Assembly (NCBI GenBank): GCA_963693085.1
Contig: OY856414.1
Location: 263,218,001-263,282,000 of the forward strand
Direction of reading: 5' to 3'
DNA length: 64,000 nucleotides
Source: Alisma plantago-aquatica
Lineage: Eukaryota > Streptophyta > Magnoliopsida > Alismatales > Alismataceae
The position numbers were made by a program, and so were the translations under genes. The notes under the pieces are model-generated. The model made no database searches. It saw nothing but the letters and a program-made list of their open reading frames with translations, and was not told the origin of the DNA. Of this stretch, positions 11,816-23,938 are shown piece after piece. Every line of letters starts with the position of its first letter. Position 1 is the stretch's first letter.

Positions 11816-13429
11816 TTAATTTCTCTTATTAGCTAGATTGTCTTTAGGCACATACATAACTTTAGTCTTGGGTGCTTGTGTCCTTCTCACTTTAGGACAG
11901 GATTTTTCTTTAGGCTTATAACCTAGTCCTCTCCTTCCAATCTGACCAGGAGAATCTTTTAGAATCTTATCAAGAATACCATTGTTTTTCAAGCTACTAA
12001 TTTCCTTTTGTAACTTAGAGATTTCATCCATTCTCCATTTAACATCTAACTTTGCTTGCTCTATATTAGATAACAAACTATCTCTTTCTTTGATAACAAC
12101 ATCATAATCTAAATGAGTACACAAGATAGGTTGAGTTTGAAAATCATTCAATTTTGCAAGTATTTCAACCTTTTCTTGAGAAAGAAAATCATAGTTTGTT
12201 TCTAGAGTAAGCAACTTCATATTACAGTCATTAAGAGATGATTTCAAGGTAGAATTTTCAAAAATAATACTTTCTTTTTTAGAAGAAAGATCATTTAATT
12301 GAGCATACAACTCCTCATTAGTTTTAGTAACTATTTTTAGTTTCTTTTTACAATCAATATATTGATCATGCAATTCATTAATGCTATCAACTAACTCTTC
12401 TTTAGATAAATCAAAAAGACTTACCTCATCTTCTTCTTCATTTGTTGTAGTAATAAGGCACTCCACCTCTTCTTCTCCATCCTCACTATCATCACTTGAG
12501 TCATCCCATGCAGCTTTGTAGGCTTTTTCCTTCTTCTTGTGAGATGATTTCTTTCCTTTCTTGAGTTTGGGACAATCACTATTTAAATGTCCCCTTTTAC
12601 CGCATTCAAAGCACCTAGAGGAAGAAGAAACACTAGAAGTTTTGTTAGTTTTAAATCTTCTATATTGCTTACCATTTACAATGAGAGTTTCATCTTCACT
12701 ATCTTCTTCACTTGTGTCATAACTAATTTTGGTTGATGCCTTGAATGCAATGTCCTGTCTTTTCTTCTTTTTGTGTTCAGCCGTCAATCTTTCTTCTTCG
12801 TCAAGGGTGACCTCATGAGTCTCTAAGTTGCCAATGAATTGTTCCATCCTCAATCTTGTGAGATCATTGGCCTCTTCAATAGCCATCACCTTTGGTTTGT
12901 ATTTTGGTGGAAAACACCTAAGAATCTTGGATACCTAATCTTCTTCACTTATGAATTTTCCTAATGCACTCAAACCATTAATGATAGTAGAAAATCTTGC
13001 ATACATTTCACTAATGGACTCATTTGGTTCCATGCGAAATTGTTCAAACTTTTGTTTAATCATACCAATATTAGAATTTTTAACTTGAATGGTTCCTTCA
13101 TGTGTAATAGAAAGTCTATGACATATGTCATATGCTGTTTCACATGAAGAAATTCTATTGAATTCACTTACAGATATAGAACGATATAAAACACTTACAG
13201 CCTTGGCATTTAGTTGGGCTTGTTTTACCATATTGGCATCCCATGTAACATACTCGATTTTCAGAAGCATGTATGGAGTAGACACCATCCTCCAAACCTC
13301 CCAACTTATGCCTTGAACATAAAATTGCATCCTTCTCTCCCAATATTTGTAGTTTCTTCCATCGAATGGTGGTGGACGAGATACGTAGGTTCCCTTCCCG
13401 TTCAGGTTGTTGTGGACACCATCCCCCAT
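11816..13429 (-). pseudogene. Copia-type Gag, unit 2, one in-frame stop
   Basis: A single frame runs from ATG 13429 (MGDGV) to TAA 11816, about 537 codons, interrupted by one TAG at 12935-12937 where unit 1 has CAA (EED-Q-VSKI). Domains in order: an N-terminal stretch with PPPFDGRNYKYW (residues about 20-31), a UBN2-like capsid domain (to about residue 225), a lysine-rich and acidic linker, a CCHC knuckle CFECGKRGHLNSDC (about residue 280), an acidic serine-rich segment, a long coiled-coil-like segment (about residues 340-490), and a basic tail. Just past the TAA the same frame encodes a second intact CCHC (CHYCLRLGHYSFSC) at about 11790-11750; unit 1 has GAA in place of this TAA. No protease follows. 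This is the better preserved gag copy. Confidence 0.88.
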
Positions 13430-13476
13430 GCTTCAAGACATGTTAAGGCTCCTTGAAGACCTGCTATGATACCAAT

Positions 13477-14909
13477 TGAAAGATCTAGAGGGGGGTGAAT
13501 AGAGCTTTTTGGAGTTTTTAAAGTTAATTAAACAACTAAACACTTGAACAAGAAGTAGGAGGAAATAAGGAAGACACGAGGATGTAGAGTGGTTCCTAAC
13601 TTAGAAATCTAAGGTAGTCAGTCCAGTACCCGATTGTTTCCAATGGGGATTTTGAAAGAAACTTATTTTATTACCTTGCAAGGATGTTACATAAAATACA
13701 ATTGCTTCCCCACACCCTTGAAGTAGCCTTCACCTGAAGTAGCCTCAATCCCCCTAGAAGCATCCTTCTGAAGTAACTCCAAGCTTACCCTTGAAGTAGC
13801 CTTCACCTGAAGTAGCTTCACCTTGAGGCAGCCTTCTAAAGTAACTCCAAGTCACCGGGAGCAACCTTCACCACCTGAAGTAGCTCCACGAATTTCCTTT
13901 CAACAGCCTCCAACCAAGGAGTAGTCTAGGAGAACAAAATACAATAGAAGGAACAAGATTGGAAGAAAGAAACAATGTTACCAATAAGTACAACTCTTTG
14001 ATCCTATATCAAGCATATTGATCTCATATCCACTATAGATGAACGTGGTAGTGTGGTGGCTAGGAGATTCTAGGCTATAGGACAATAATGTAGAGCTCAA
14101 AGAAATAGATTGCAAGTGTAGCTCAGCTTGTTGCTCACTAAGAATGAATCTCAAGTGTAATTGTATGAACAAGTGATGCTTTGGGTGTCCTAAGGCATGT
14201 CCTATTTATAGGAATGGCCTACTAGTGCTTAGGGACATTCTAGACACTTTCTAGGGTATTCTTAGTGCTCAACTAGTCATTAGGTGTCCACTAATTACAT
14301 TGCAATAGCTATTTGTTTATTGCTGAAAAGTGCACTCCAGAACTTCTCTCGGTCGAGAAGTTTGTCGACTGAGAGTGTCTCGGTCGAACTTTTCTTCGAC
14401 CAAATGGGAGATTGAGGTCAATGTGTTGTAACGTTTGATTCCAACTCCCAACTACTTTTCTAACTCATTCTAACAGCTAGGAGGATCTATTCTCGGTCGA
14501 GAACTTTGTCGACCGAGAGTGTCTCAGTCGAGGATTTTGTTGACCGAAAAAATCCTTGTTGCAATGTGTTAAATCATCTACTAAGTGCATGTATCAATGT
14601 GTAATTGTGCTTCTATCTTAGGCGAGGATCTATCTAAGTGTTGTGAGTGGATAGGGAAGATCTAACACATGATTTACATGATGTCTAAGCACTTGTACAT
14701 TATATAATTGTACAAGTTTTTACATTGAGTACAATCATGAAAATAAAAGCAATCTAAGCATGTTGATCTTCCAATTTGTGTAGATTTTCAGCTATCCACT
14801 TCCTTATTTGTTTTTCCCTAAAACACGCAAATAACAAGTTAGATCCACAAGAATGAAATGTTTGTCATCATCAAAACAAAGGGTTTAATAATGTTTGATT
14901 TAGCCAATA
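13477..14909 (-). repeat. LTR copy 3 of tandem element (5' LTR)
   Basis: About 1433 bp. The + strand end is CCAATA (one change from CCAACA). TATAAATAG lies at 14210-14202 on the minus strand. Hairpin motifs are at about 14345-14410 and 14493-14550. It is followed by GATAT, a possible target duplication. Confidence 0.85.
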
Positions 14910-16417
14910 GATATGTGAACTCCAAATAGGGTGAATCAAAATAGGTGAAGGTCAAAGGACCTTAGCTCTAAAACATGAGAAACTTGGGATATGTAAATTA
15001 TGAAAAATGTTATGTATGATTCCAAAGGTATATGCTTTTGGACTGCTTTGATTTTATTCTCCTAGTGTGTCATTTTTATTATGAATATGGATACTTGGCT
15101 TTCTATAAGATGGCCTAACCATAGAGGGAAAGGAATATAAGCTTGTGAGAAACTCTACCCAGGTGAGGGAGATTCCAACCACTCTAGAGGAATTATATGC
15201 TACATCGTCACTAAAAGTAAGACATGTAGTTTGGTTGGTGATTCCATGTGAAGGAATGTAATGGTTGTAGCAAAAATAAGAGTTGGGTAGAGTTTTGTTA
15301 TATGTGTAGAATGATGTGGTTAGAAAGTCATTCTTTGGCTTAGATAATGATTAGCTTAAGTGGCTAGACCTTTTGAATCTCATCTTTTTTTGTAAGTGAG
15401 ATAATTATGGAGTCTATAATTTGAAGAATAATATGCTTCACCTAATAATGTATGATCAAAGAAAGAATCCAACTAATCTAAGATTTTTATATGTGTGATA
15501 TGTCATTCAGACAAGCTTGACCTAATATGTGTAACACATATCATGTGTAAAAGAAATAAGATGATTTTAAGTGTTGAGTTGAGGGAATCTTTATATCATT
15601 TATTACATTATCATAATATGTAAATGATGGACCTAAATAATAATATAAGATAATGAATCTATGATGATAGTTTGTGATGACCCACATACTTTTTTTGTAT
15701 AATCCTTATGTTGTCCTTTGGACACTGGATATATTTGAATATTTTGTTAAGTCTTGATCATATTTGCATGTGGGCAGTCTGAATGTGTCCTAAGATAAAG
15801 TGGATAAGAAACCTTACAATCACTTTGAGATTGAGTTAACTTCAATTTCGAGGACAAGATTGATTTACAATGAGGTGTATGTGATATAATGGCCTTTTGG
15901 AACTCTTTTCATAAAATGACCATGGACTAGTAAGTAACTGAAAAAATGAATATAGGTTTTTAAATAATTTCTTACGACCCTTTTAAGTGTATCAAACTTT
16001 TTAGTAAGGATCAATGTTGTGATTTAAGATATTTAGAAGTCGAATCCATACAACCAAAGATATGGTAATATGATGGAGAATTAAATTGTGTATTTTAGTA
16101 TGAATAAGATATTGGTATTATGATGGCCAATTGAATATTTATAAGCTAATGATCTAAAACAAGATATTTTGAGAAGGATTTTCATTATTATGGAAAGATA
16201 TTTGGACAAGTTGTTGAAATTAATTTTCAAAGAAATGCCTTAAAACAATTTTGTTAAAGAAATGATTTGGGTGGTCAAGTAGAGACTTATTGGTCTTACA
16301 TTTCCTTTTTTTGAATCTATCTTCAGGGATTTCTATGGAAGTACCTTGAATTGGCCTCCTCGTGGCCTGCCTCATCTCCTTTCTCCCCCCCCCCCCGTGC
16401 TCCCGTAAGAACCCGCT
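14910..16417. other. No gene seen; possible decayed retroelement DNA
   Basis: AT-rich DNA with no supported coding. A short stretch near 15840-15875 ('caatttcgaggacaagattg') resembles the codons that close many gypsy polyproteins just before the 3' LTR, read on the + strand, but nothing else confirms it. A run of 12 C lies at 16385-16396. Confidence 0.3.
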
Positions 16418-17060
16418 TTGAGTAACTACATTCTCTATCAGCGTTCCCAATGGAAAATGATGCTAGATCATAGGAAAATCTATTCTTGCTCGAGAAAGTG
16501 GAACCTCAAAGAAGGTTGGGCAAAAGACTTCGTTGAGGGAAAATGGATCTACCCCAAGAAAATTATTGAAAGTAATTTAGGGAGATGGAGTCTTGTGATG
16601 GCATGCTATGTTTCTAGGCTCAAGCCTCATTGGCAGAATCGTGTCACTTACTTGGCTCATATTTGGAAGTTAAAAGGATCAATTGAAATCAGATATAGAG
16701 GGAAGATTTTTTTATAAAGTTGTCTTTAGATGAGGATATGAAGATAGATGGAGGGCCATGGCTTGTTACTAGTAAGTTGTTAATCATCAAAAATGGGAGA
16801 GGTGAGATCCTATGGAGTATATGAGTTTATCCAAGATTCCAATCTGGTTAAATATCCATGATCTCCCACTTGACCTATGGGATGAGGAGATGTTTGAATA
16901 TATCAGATCTTTCTTAGGTAAATTAGTGAAAATGGACAATCTAACTCTAACATATAAGACTCCAGAGTTTTTTAGGCTTCAGGTCTTGGTCCCTGTGAAG
17001 ATCAACTACCCCAAAGAGCTTCCAATCCAAAATGAAGAAGGTTGGATGGATGTAATCTGA
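16418..17060 (+). pseudogene. DUF4283 fragment (LINE ORF1-type), frameshifted
   Basis: Three adjoining frames on the + strand together resemble DUF4283, the N-terminal domain of plant LINE ORF1 proteins. They read RWSLVMACYVSRLKPHW... to RGKIF at 16418-16717, then after a frameshift FIKLSLDEDMKIDGGPWLV to about 16820, then after a second shift LSKIPIWLNIHDLPLDLWDEE (16824-16886) and VPVKINYPKELP to 17060. The zinc knuckle that normally follows is absent; the frame stops at 17058-17060. No endonuclease or reverse transcriptase follows, so this is an isolated dead fragment. Confidence 0.7.
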
Positions 17061-20000
17061 TTTGAGTATGAATGAGTCCTTTGGGATGTCTAAAGGGTGG
17101 AAATTTTGGGCATGAGGGTAAATATATGTAACCTATCAGTGGAAGGCGATGTCTCAAAGAAGGCAAAAAATGCTAATGGTATGATCACATTTGTGTGTGA
17201 TTGGTAAACTAGGGTTTACCTTAATGATTACATGTTTAATTAGATTGAACATCATTTAAACTTGATTAACATTGTTGTCTCAATTGTGATCTTTAAAACC
17301 TAATAAGAAACTCTAATCATGCTTCTAGTTTGAAGAGTTATGGTTTGAGAAATGTAAACCCTAGTTGGAAAAAATTAGGGTTTTGATTGTACATGAATAT
17401 GGAATTTGATCAGGATAGCAGTGTGGTAAATGATTTTTCATATTTTTATGTAAATTGTATTTAATTGAATTTTATATATGATATAAATAAATCAATCATG
17501 CTTTCTAGTGAACAATTTCAAAATATTGGGATGTTCTTTGAATATGATTCTCGATTAAACTATACTTCTACCGACAATGTTGATAGAGTGTTGTTCAGTA
17601 GTGTAATGTCCGATTTCTAATTATTTATTGGTAGTTGGGAATTATCTAAAAAAATTATTGGTACTTTGAAACTACATTTTAACCATAATGTTTGAACTCT
17701 AAAATAAACAAATTACATTAACATTTTTATGACAAAAAAATTTGCTAAAATAAGAGAAAGTATAGTGAGCGGTCAGTGTGCAAATTACCTAAGAACCTCA
17801 ATTACTCTATATGAGCAAGCTAGCACCTAAGGAGCTCTCATATTTTGTCATCCATTCTAGAGGAACAAAATTCTAGAGAGAGAGGAGAGCTAGGGTTTTG
17901 AGAGGATAAAGTGGTGGAGATGTTGACCTAGGGTTTCACTATCTGAGATATGATGAAACACAGTAAGTTTAGCTTCTTTACATAGTCTTTCATGGTGAAT
18001 CTTCTCTAACATGTCAATATTCTGCCCCTCCTATGATTTGATTTGAAATGATATCGAATCTTCCCCTTTTATCACTCTTTCTCCATAAATCTCCATTTTT
18101 AGCTTTTAGTTCAACAAATCTTTGTGTATGTTGATTTTGCCCAAATTTCCCTCAAGCTTGGCCTGTTGTGCAAGCAGCCATGGATCAACAAGAAGAAGGG
18201 GACGATATCCCCCTATATTTTTAGGCTTTTAACCTTGCCTCACATTCTTTCTTTTCTATTCGCACATGAGCACCTTGGTCTTTTCCCACTTGTTTTCTGT
18301 GTTGTGGACGAGGTCAGGATGGTCGTTGACTGGTGAGTTGGTTGCTTCCTATAGGGCCAAGTCACGCGGTCGGCCCTCTATCTCTCTCTCCTTCTCTTTA
18401 GCATTTTCTCGGCTAATGTGGCTTTTTGGGATTTTTTGATTGGCTCATTCTACAAAAATCATAACTTATGCTCTGATTAACCAAAAATTAAAGTAAAATA
18501 TGTTTTAGAATTAGAAAAACATGTTCTTTCTAATAAAAATAGTTTTGATGCCTCATTTCCAACTATTAGATGATGGATTTTAGAGGAACTAATTAATTAA
18601 TATAAAAAGCCCTAAAGTTGGTAACTAATTTATCTTAAATCAAAAATCAACATAAAATTATGTTTTCTTGATTATGAGAATCTAATAAATCATTTGGTGA
18701 GGTTTTTAGAGTCACAATATGATGTTTTCTAAGAGGGTCTAGAATTAGGGTTTCATTACATTTATATGAATCTCAAAACCCTAATACAAATGAATAATTT
18801 ATAATTAGGCAAAGTTGATTTTGGAAATAACTAGGTTGGTGGGGAGAGTTTATGGGACTTTGAAATAAGGTATGTTTGCATCCCCCTTATTCTTTTTTAG
18901 CAATAACATATTTTTATCTTTCTCTTGGTCCTATGGAAAAACAATCTACAATTAATCCTTTCTATTTTGAGAACATATTTCTTGTGGAATATCTTATTTG
19001 TTTTTGATCTATGATCAATTTGTTACGATGGACATTCTTTTGGACTCTATCCTATATATTGTTTCATGGTAGAACTTTACTTGGTGATACATGCTCTTGT
19101 GGCCCACTTTTGTGGTGGTTTCTTATATTGTCATTTATATGGTGACAAATCTTGTTTAGTCTGACTATACTTTCTATTTGCCTCTACATTAAGCATGTTA
19201 TGTGACTCAGTAGCCCTAGAGTAGTTTAATTGCATTGGTTTTTGTGTTATGTGCCCTTATTATATTTGTGGGATGGAGTTTATGTGCCCCATACCCGGGT
19301 CTCAAGTTAATTAGGCTTGGCCCACATTTTTATATATTGGGGAGTTTGGTTATGTGCCAATCTCTTTCAGGTTTCAAGTTTATGAGACTTGGTTGTCTTT
19401 GTTATTTATATTGTTCTAGTTCTATGTTATCTCACATACATGCATGTTTTATTATAATGATGGGTTATGTTCCCATAAGATTATGTGTTCTTTCGTGGCA
19501 CCACTTTTATTATTGTTTTATGCAAGTAATCTTCTTTTTATTCATCATTTATAATTCTCTTCTTTTATGCCCTCTTTGGGTAGTCCTTTTGTTTTGAATG
19601 GGAAGCCTTTATTTTCACGTCCTTTATTCCATATATTGCTCAATTTCCTTTTTAGTATGTGCATACCAGCTTTTGTTGATGTTGTATTCTCTTTTCCTTT
19701 TGTGGGGTACACTTTCAACCCCAGGTCTTGGATAAGGAGAGGACAATGAAGGTGAACCTTGACCATGACAAGTGTAGATGAAACCTTGTGGGAGAATAGC
19801 TTGAAGTTGTTAGGTGGTCCTCAGCTAGTCCTATGTTTATTTTATTTTTTTCTTTTCATCTTACCCTACGTGGTGAAGGCTAGTGATGATAACAAGTTTG
19901 TAATGGTTAGATACATCTTTAAATTCCGCTGCTACTTTGGTATTATGATACATACATGTTCAATAAATTGGTTATCATCCCTTTTTAGAAGAAAAAAAGT

Positions 20001-21554
20001 ATGTTGGTGTTTGGTTTGGGATGTTTCCTTTTTATTTCTAGTAGGGAGTAGATCCCCTCTGGGATCCCACTCTTTACATTTTCCGAGTTGAAAGGAAGAA
20101 GAAACTAGTGATTTGTTAAGGTTTTGATATGGATTCGAGATTTTTAGAGATGGGCAGCGTTATTAAGGTGTTTTTACACCTTAGGGTGAGTGGATACTTC
20201 CTTTAAATAGTATATTGAACGAAAATGAGTTAAATCATCAATAATCTTCCATTTCTTAGTATGTGACTACAAACCCTAAACTGCCTTTTTGATCAAGATT
20301 TTGTAAGATGATATGAAATGGATTATTTCTCTATTGTGATGAATTTCAAATGATGAAATCATATCATAAATGGTTACAATCCATCTAAATGAGAATTCTT
20401 AAAGTAATTGCAGAGGTTATAAGAATATACTAAAATCTAGGGTTTTCGGCTATGTCTGAAATTGTTGTATAATTGAATAAAGAAGTTAGTCTATTTGAAT
20501 TTCCTTGATTATGAATGATTGTTTATTCTAATTTCATTACATATGTCATATACTATCTTGGATTTCATTTCATGTTATCAGTACTTGCTTACTTAGTAAA
20601 GAGAGTGAAACCCTAGATGAGTGGAAAGTTGGAAATTTGTGAATAGACATTGCGAAATTCATTTGAAGTAATTCTCTTTGACATCATAGAGTTTATTTAT
20701 TCAATGTTATATGCATGATATTTTAGTGAAAGGTTTGAAAATCCTAGTTTAGTTTATTAGAGGGTTTCATACATGTTGATTGTATGTGAATTGTTGAAAG
20801 CAGTCTTTTATCAGTGAAAGGTTATGATGTATAAAGTCCTTATGTGAGTTGTGTGATACGTGAACAAGGTGAATGAAACCCTAAGGATAGGGTATTTTGT
20901 GATTCAAGTGTTTTCAATTCAGTGTTCTTCAGTGGGATAAGCAGTGTTGCACAGTTGCTCAGTTTACGCTATAGATTGTTGATAATTTATGAAAAGGATT
21001 GCTAATGAGGTTAAACTAAGAAATGTTAATGTGATGATTGAATGGTGAATTTTAAGAGTGAATTAGACATTTAGATTCCCTGAACACTATAGAATCCTCA
21101 CAGGAGGCATGCGTTGTGAGGAGGAAAAGTGTTTCCCAAATAGAGTAAAAGTTTTATTGATTTTAATGACAAAATCAAATATTTATTTTTTGTTAACAAA
21201 AAAAATTGACAGTGAATCTTGTTTACCAGTAAAGAGATGGTGGGATTACCTAAACTATGATTCACAATGCAATATGGGATTACCTAAACTATGATTCACA
21301 CTTAAAGGTCCCCGAACAGTGTCAAAAAACTATTGTGTGATGTTTGCAACTGGTCTTTATTTTATAATTGACTATACTTGCTCGTCCGGCAAGTATATGA
21401 CATTGAAGTATTGGAGATCGCTCCAAACGGGGCCTATCATTGGTAAGTGTAAGAACATGTTGTTTTTAACAATTAAAGTTGGCATAAGAAGATATTTGGG
21501 TTGCATTACATTCAAAGACTAATTAAATTAATTAATTAAAAGCTAAAATTACAT
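17061..21554. other. Long stretch without recognisable gene
   Basis: I see no supported coding here. The DNA is AT-rich and contains scattered 'aaccctaa' and 'ctagggttt' words, common in plant leaders and in degenerate LTR regions. Open frames such as 19235-19597 have hydrophobic, low-complexity translations and no family resemblance. A 34-bp tandem duplication ('tgggattacctaaactatga...') lies at 21241-21300. Confidence 0.4.
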
Positions 21555-22797
21555 CCCAATGGATTTACGAGACCTCAAAGTGGCATCCATGATCAACGGA
21601 GAGTAGTGGGACATGGACTTCATAACTCACTAGTTTTCAAGTGAAACAGCAAATCACATCCAGTCAATGATACCTCCCACCCTGACACCAGAGAGGGCCT
21701 ATGGCAGTTCAAGGAATCATCCAAAGGATGGTTCTCATCTAAAGCTATTTATAGAACTGCTATGAAGAGTTATAGTCAACCAAGGAAAGGATGATGGACC
21801 AGAATTTGGCACCTTCAAGTTCCTCGTCGAACAAGAACTCTCCTATGGAAAATCCTTCACAACAAATAGATGACCAATGCAGTCAGAGCTAGCCGAGGAC
21901 TCACACGAAATGCAATCTTCCCCAGATGCAACGGAGGAGATGAAGACACACTACACCTGCTCAGGGATTGTACCTCAGTAAAGAGCATTTGGCAGGCACT
22001 CCAGACAACCCTTGACGTAACAATGGACCATGGAGCATCCTTAGGCTCGTGGATAGCAATGAATCTGAAAAAATCACAAACAAATGCCAAACGACCTATC
22101 TGATTTGATGTAACCCTAGAGCAACTATGGAAAAACCGGAACAAATTCATATTCAATGCTAAAGACATTCATCCGCTAATCACAATTGCTACTAATGCAA
22201 GGCAAGTAAAGCTATGTCAGATCATCTTCAAGAAGGACCCCCCAACACCACAAGGCCTTCTAATGAGTCATGGCTTCCCCCTTCAGACGACGCTTTGAAG
22301 ATGAATGTGGATGGAGCGGTAGTGAAGTGGAAAAAAGCAACGCCTACCAGATTTGTGATCAGAGATAAGACGGGGACATGGGAACTCGACGGTGTGACTC
22401 AGGTCCATTCCATGGACATTTTTATGTCAAGCTCCTAGTTATCATACACGGAGTCTAGGCGTGCCTACATCACCCTCGTGCTATCAGGGTGGAGACTGAT
22501 AACAAGATGGCAGCGAGACTTATTCAAGGGAAGGAGGAGTGCCCAAATAGATACATGAACCTTATCAAATGCTTCTAGAGACTAAGTTGCATCAAGAGGA
22601 ACATCAAGGTCATGTACACCAGGAAGCACTGCAACAAGCTTGCAGATAGCAAATGGGGATCCAAGAACAATGTGCTAAAGATAGTGTGGGATCATTGTCC
22701 AACTCAATTCTTTGAGAAATATGGAGATGAGAGGGGGATCGGAACAGATGTACAAGATCATGTAGCTTTGCATGCAGCCCGAGAGAAGGATGAATAA
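21555..22797 (+). pseudogene. LINE 3' fragment: zinc-binding RT domain and RNase H
   Basis: Read on the + strand, the fragment starts in the region before the zf-RVT domain (DLRDLKVASMIN, WDMDFIT). The zf-RVT domain itself follows at about 21800-22060 (WHLQVPRRTRTLLWKILHNK, IFPRCNGGDEDTLHLLRDC). An RNase H of the RVT_3 type follows, with LKMNVDGAV and FVIRD at 22290-22370, RVETDNKMAARLIQGKEEC at about 22490-22540, and MYTRKHCNKLADS at 22612-22650. The frame ends at 22797. Several stops break it (for example before 21870, at 22103 and at 22438). The endonuclease and RT core are missing, as in a 5'-truncated LINE insertion. Confidence 0.8.
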
Positions 22798-22949
22798 GAT
22801 GATCTAGTGGAACCCCAAAAAAGAAAAGTTGCAATTGATTGGATGGTTTATACATGTTAAGAGAAATGTGGAGGGTGTGCACACACACACAAGAACACAC
22901 ATGAAGCACTCACATCTCACATATGCAAGTAAGAAGGAATACACATGGT

Positions 22950-22971
22950 ATATATATATATATATATATAA
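22950..22971. repeat. (TA)n microsatellite
   Basis: About 11 TA units. The stretch 22798-23376 around it has no supported gene; a short (CA)n lies at 22880-22890. Confidence 0.9.
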
Positions 22972-23375
22972 TGTAATTATGTACCTCAATACATAAAGCT
23001 TACATGTACTCATCTATATTCATGGTGATCACAAAGTTCTAAAAAATAATCTAACCTTATGGATGGGATATCTAGTCCTTAGATAAGACATTTATCAAAT
23101 ATTACTTCAATTTGACATTCATAGATTACCGAATAAAAGAATCTGTGATTTTTTTAATCAATAATAAGTTGTCTAATTTGTAGAAACTATTGGATGATAT
23201 ATTTTTATATCTTATGATATGCATGAGATATGTCTTTGATTTTTTTGAACTATCTCATCTAGACAATGGTGAATTAATCCATATAGTTGGATTTAATTGA
23301 CAAATTTTGCATATGCTATATTCATATCCAGTTCACATAACTTACATGTAATGGCAGGTACACACTCCCAAACTC

Positions 23376-23376
<1 letters not shown>

Positions 23377-23422
<46 letters not shown>

Positions 23423-23505
23423 GTGTGTGTGTGTGTAGGTGTGTGTATAATATATATATATATATATATACTTACTTATCTATCTATATATATATATATG
23501 TGTGT
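23377..23505. repeat. (TA)n/(TG)n compound microsatellite
   Basis: (AT)n to about 23420, then TG-rich, then further TA blocks to 23500. It directly borders the family A element at 23507. Confidence 0.9.
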
Positions 23506-23506
23506 A

Positions 23507-23812
23507 GATTATCTTTAATACATGTGTGGGTAGCTACTCGCTCTAGAAATAGTTACTTTTTCTATAATATTTACTTTACACGTGTACATGGTCATGTTAC
23601 CTTTAAAATCGTTACATTACATGCATAGTAGTTGCAGTTGTAATGGATGTACATTTACATATTTATTCTAGAATTTTTACTTTATATTTTGTCTGCTCTT
23701 GAATAGCTACTTTTTATTCGAGATAGTTACTATTCAGACCAAATAGTTACTTTTTTCGATGTCAGGTAGAGAAATCATAATTACCCGTGCAAGCAACAAA
23801 TGAACCCCCATA
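23507..23812 (-). mobile_element. Family A element, copy A1
   Basis: A divergent copy in reverse orientation. One end carries 'gggtagctact', the other 'ttacccgtgc...caaatgaaccccc', matching the ends of copies A5 and A6. The interior shows 'tagttacttt' words, the complement of the family motif AAAGTAACTA. It is bordered by (TA)n/(TG)n on both sides. No coding capacity. Confidence 0.65.
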
Positions 23813-23938
23813 TGTGTGTGTGTATATCTAAATCAGGTAAATATATTCTAACCCCCTTCTAAAAATATAGGAGGGTCAAGAGTTACATATATCCCAATGC
23901 TACATAACGAAACCCAACAACTCACTCATCTATCTAGT

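Larger units (their letters stand above)
3575..14909 (-). mobile_element. Tandem gag-only LTR retrotransposon (3 LTRs, 2 internal regions)
   Basis: Three copies of one LTR (3575-5006, 8546-9941, 13477-14909) alternate with two homologous internal regions (5007-8545 and 9942-13476), all on the minus strand. LTR ends on the minus strand are TGTTGG and TTTCA. A primer binding site complementary to initiator methionine tRNA follows each 5' LTR, and a purine tract precedes the 3' LTR. Each internal region holds one gag gene and about 1.7 kb of non-coding DNA; no protease, integrase, reverse transcriptase or RNase H is visible. This matches the published TR-GAG class of non-autonomous elements. Flanks GAGAT (3570-3574) and GATAT (14910-14914) may be a one-mismatch 5-bp target duplication. 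The shared middle LTR is the usual product of unequal recombination between LTRs. Confidence 0.85.

Noticed and set aside
14910..15000. Continuation of the gypsy RT to the right of the tandem element
   Set aside because: The sequence after 14909 shows no RT-like frame on the minus strand, so the gypsy element was already truncated or the right flank has changed.
19235..19597. 120-codon hydrophobic open frame
   Set aside because: Leu, Phe and Cys-rich translation of T-rich DNA, no motif, no promoter or splice context; likely chance.
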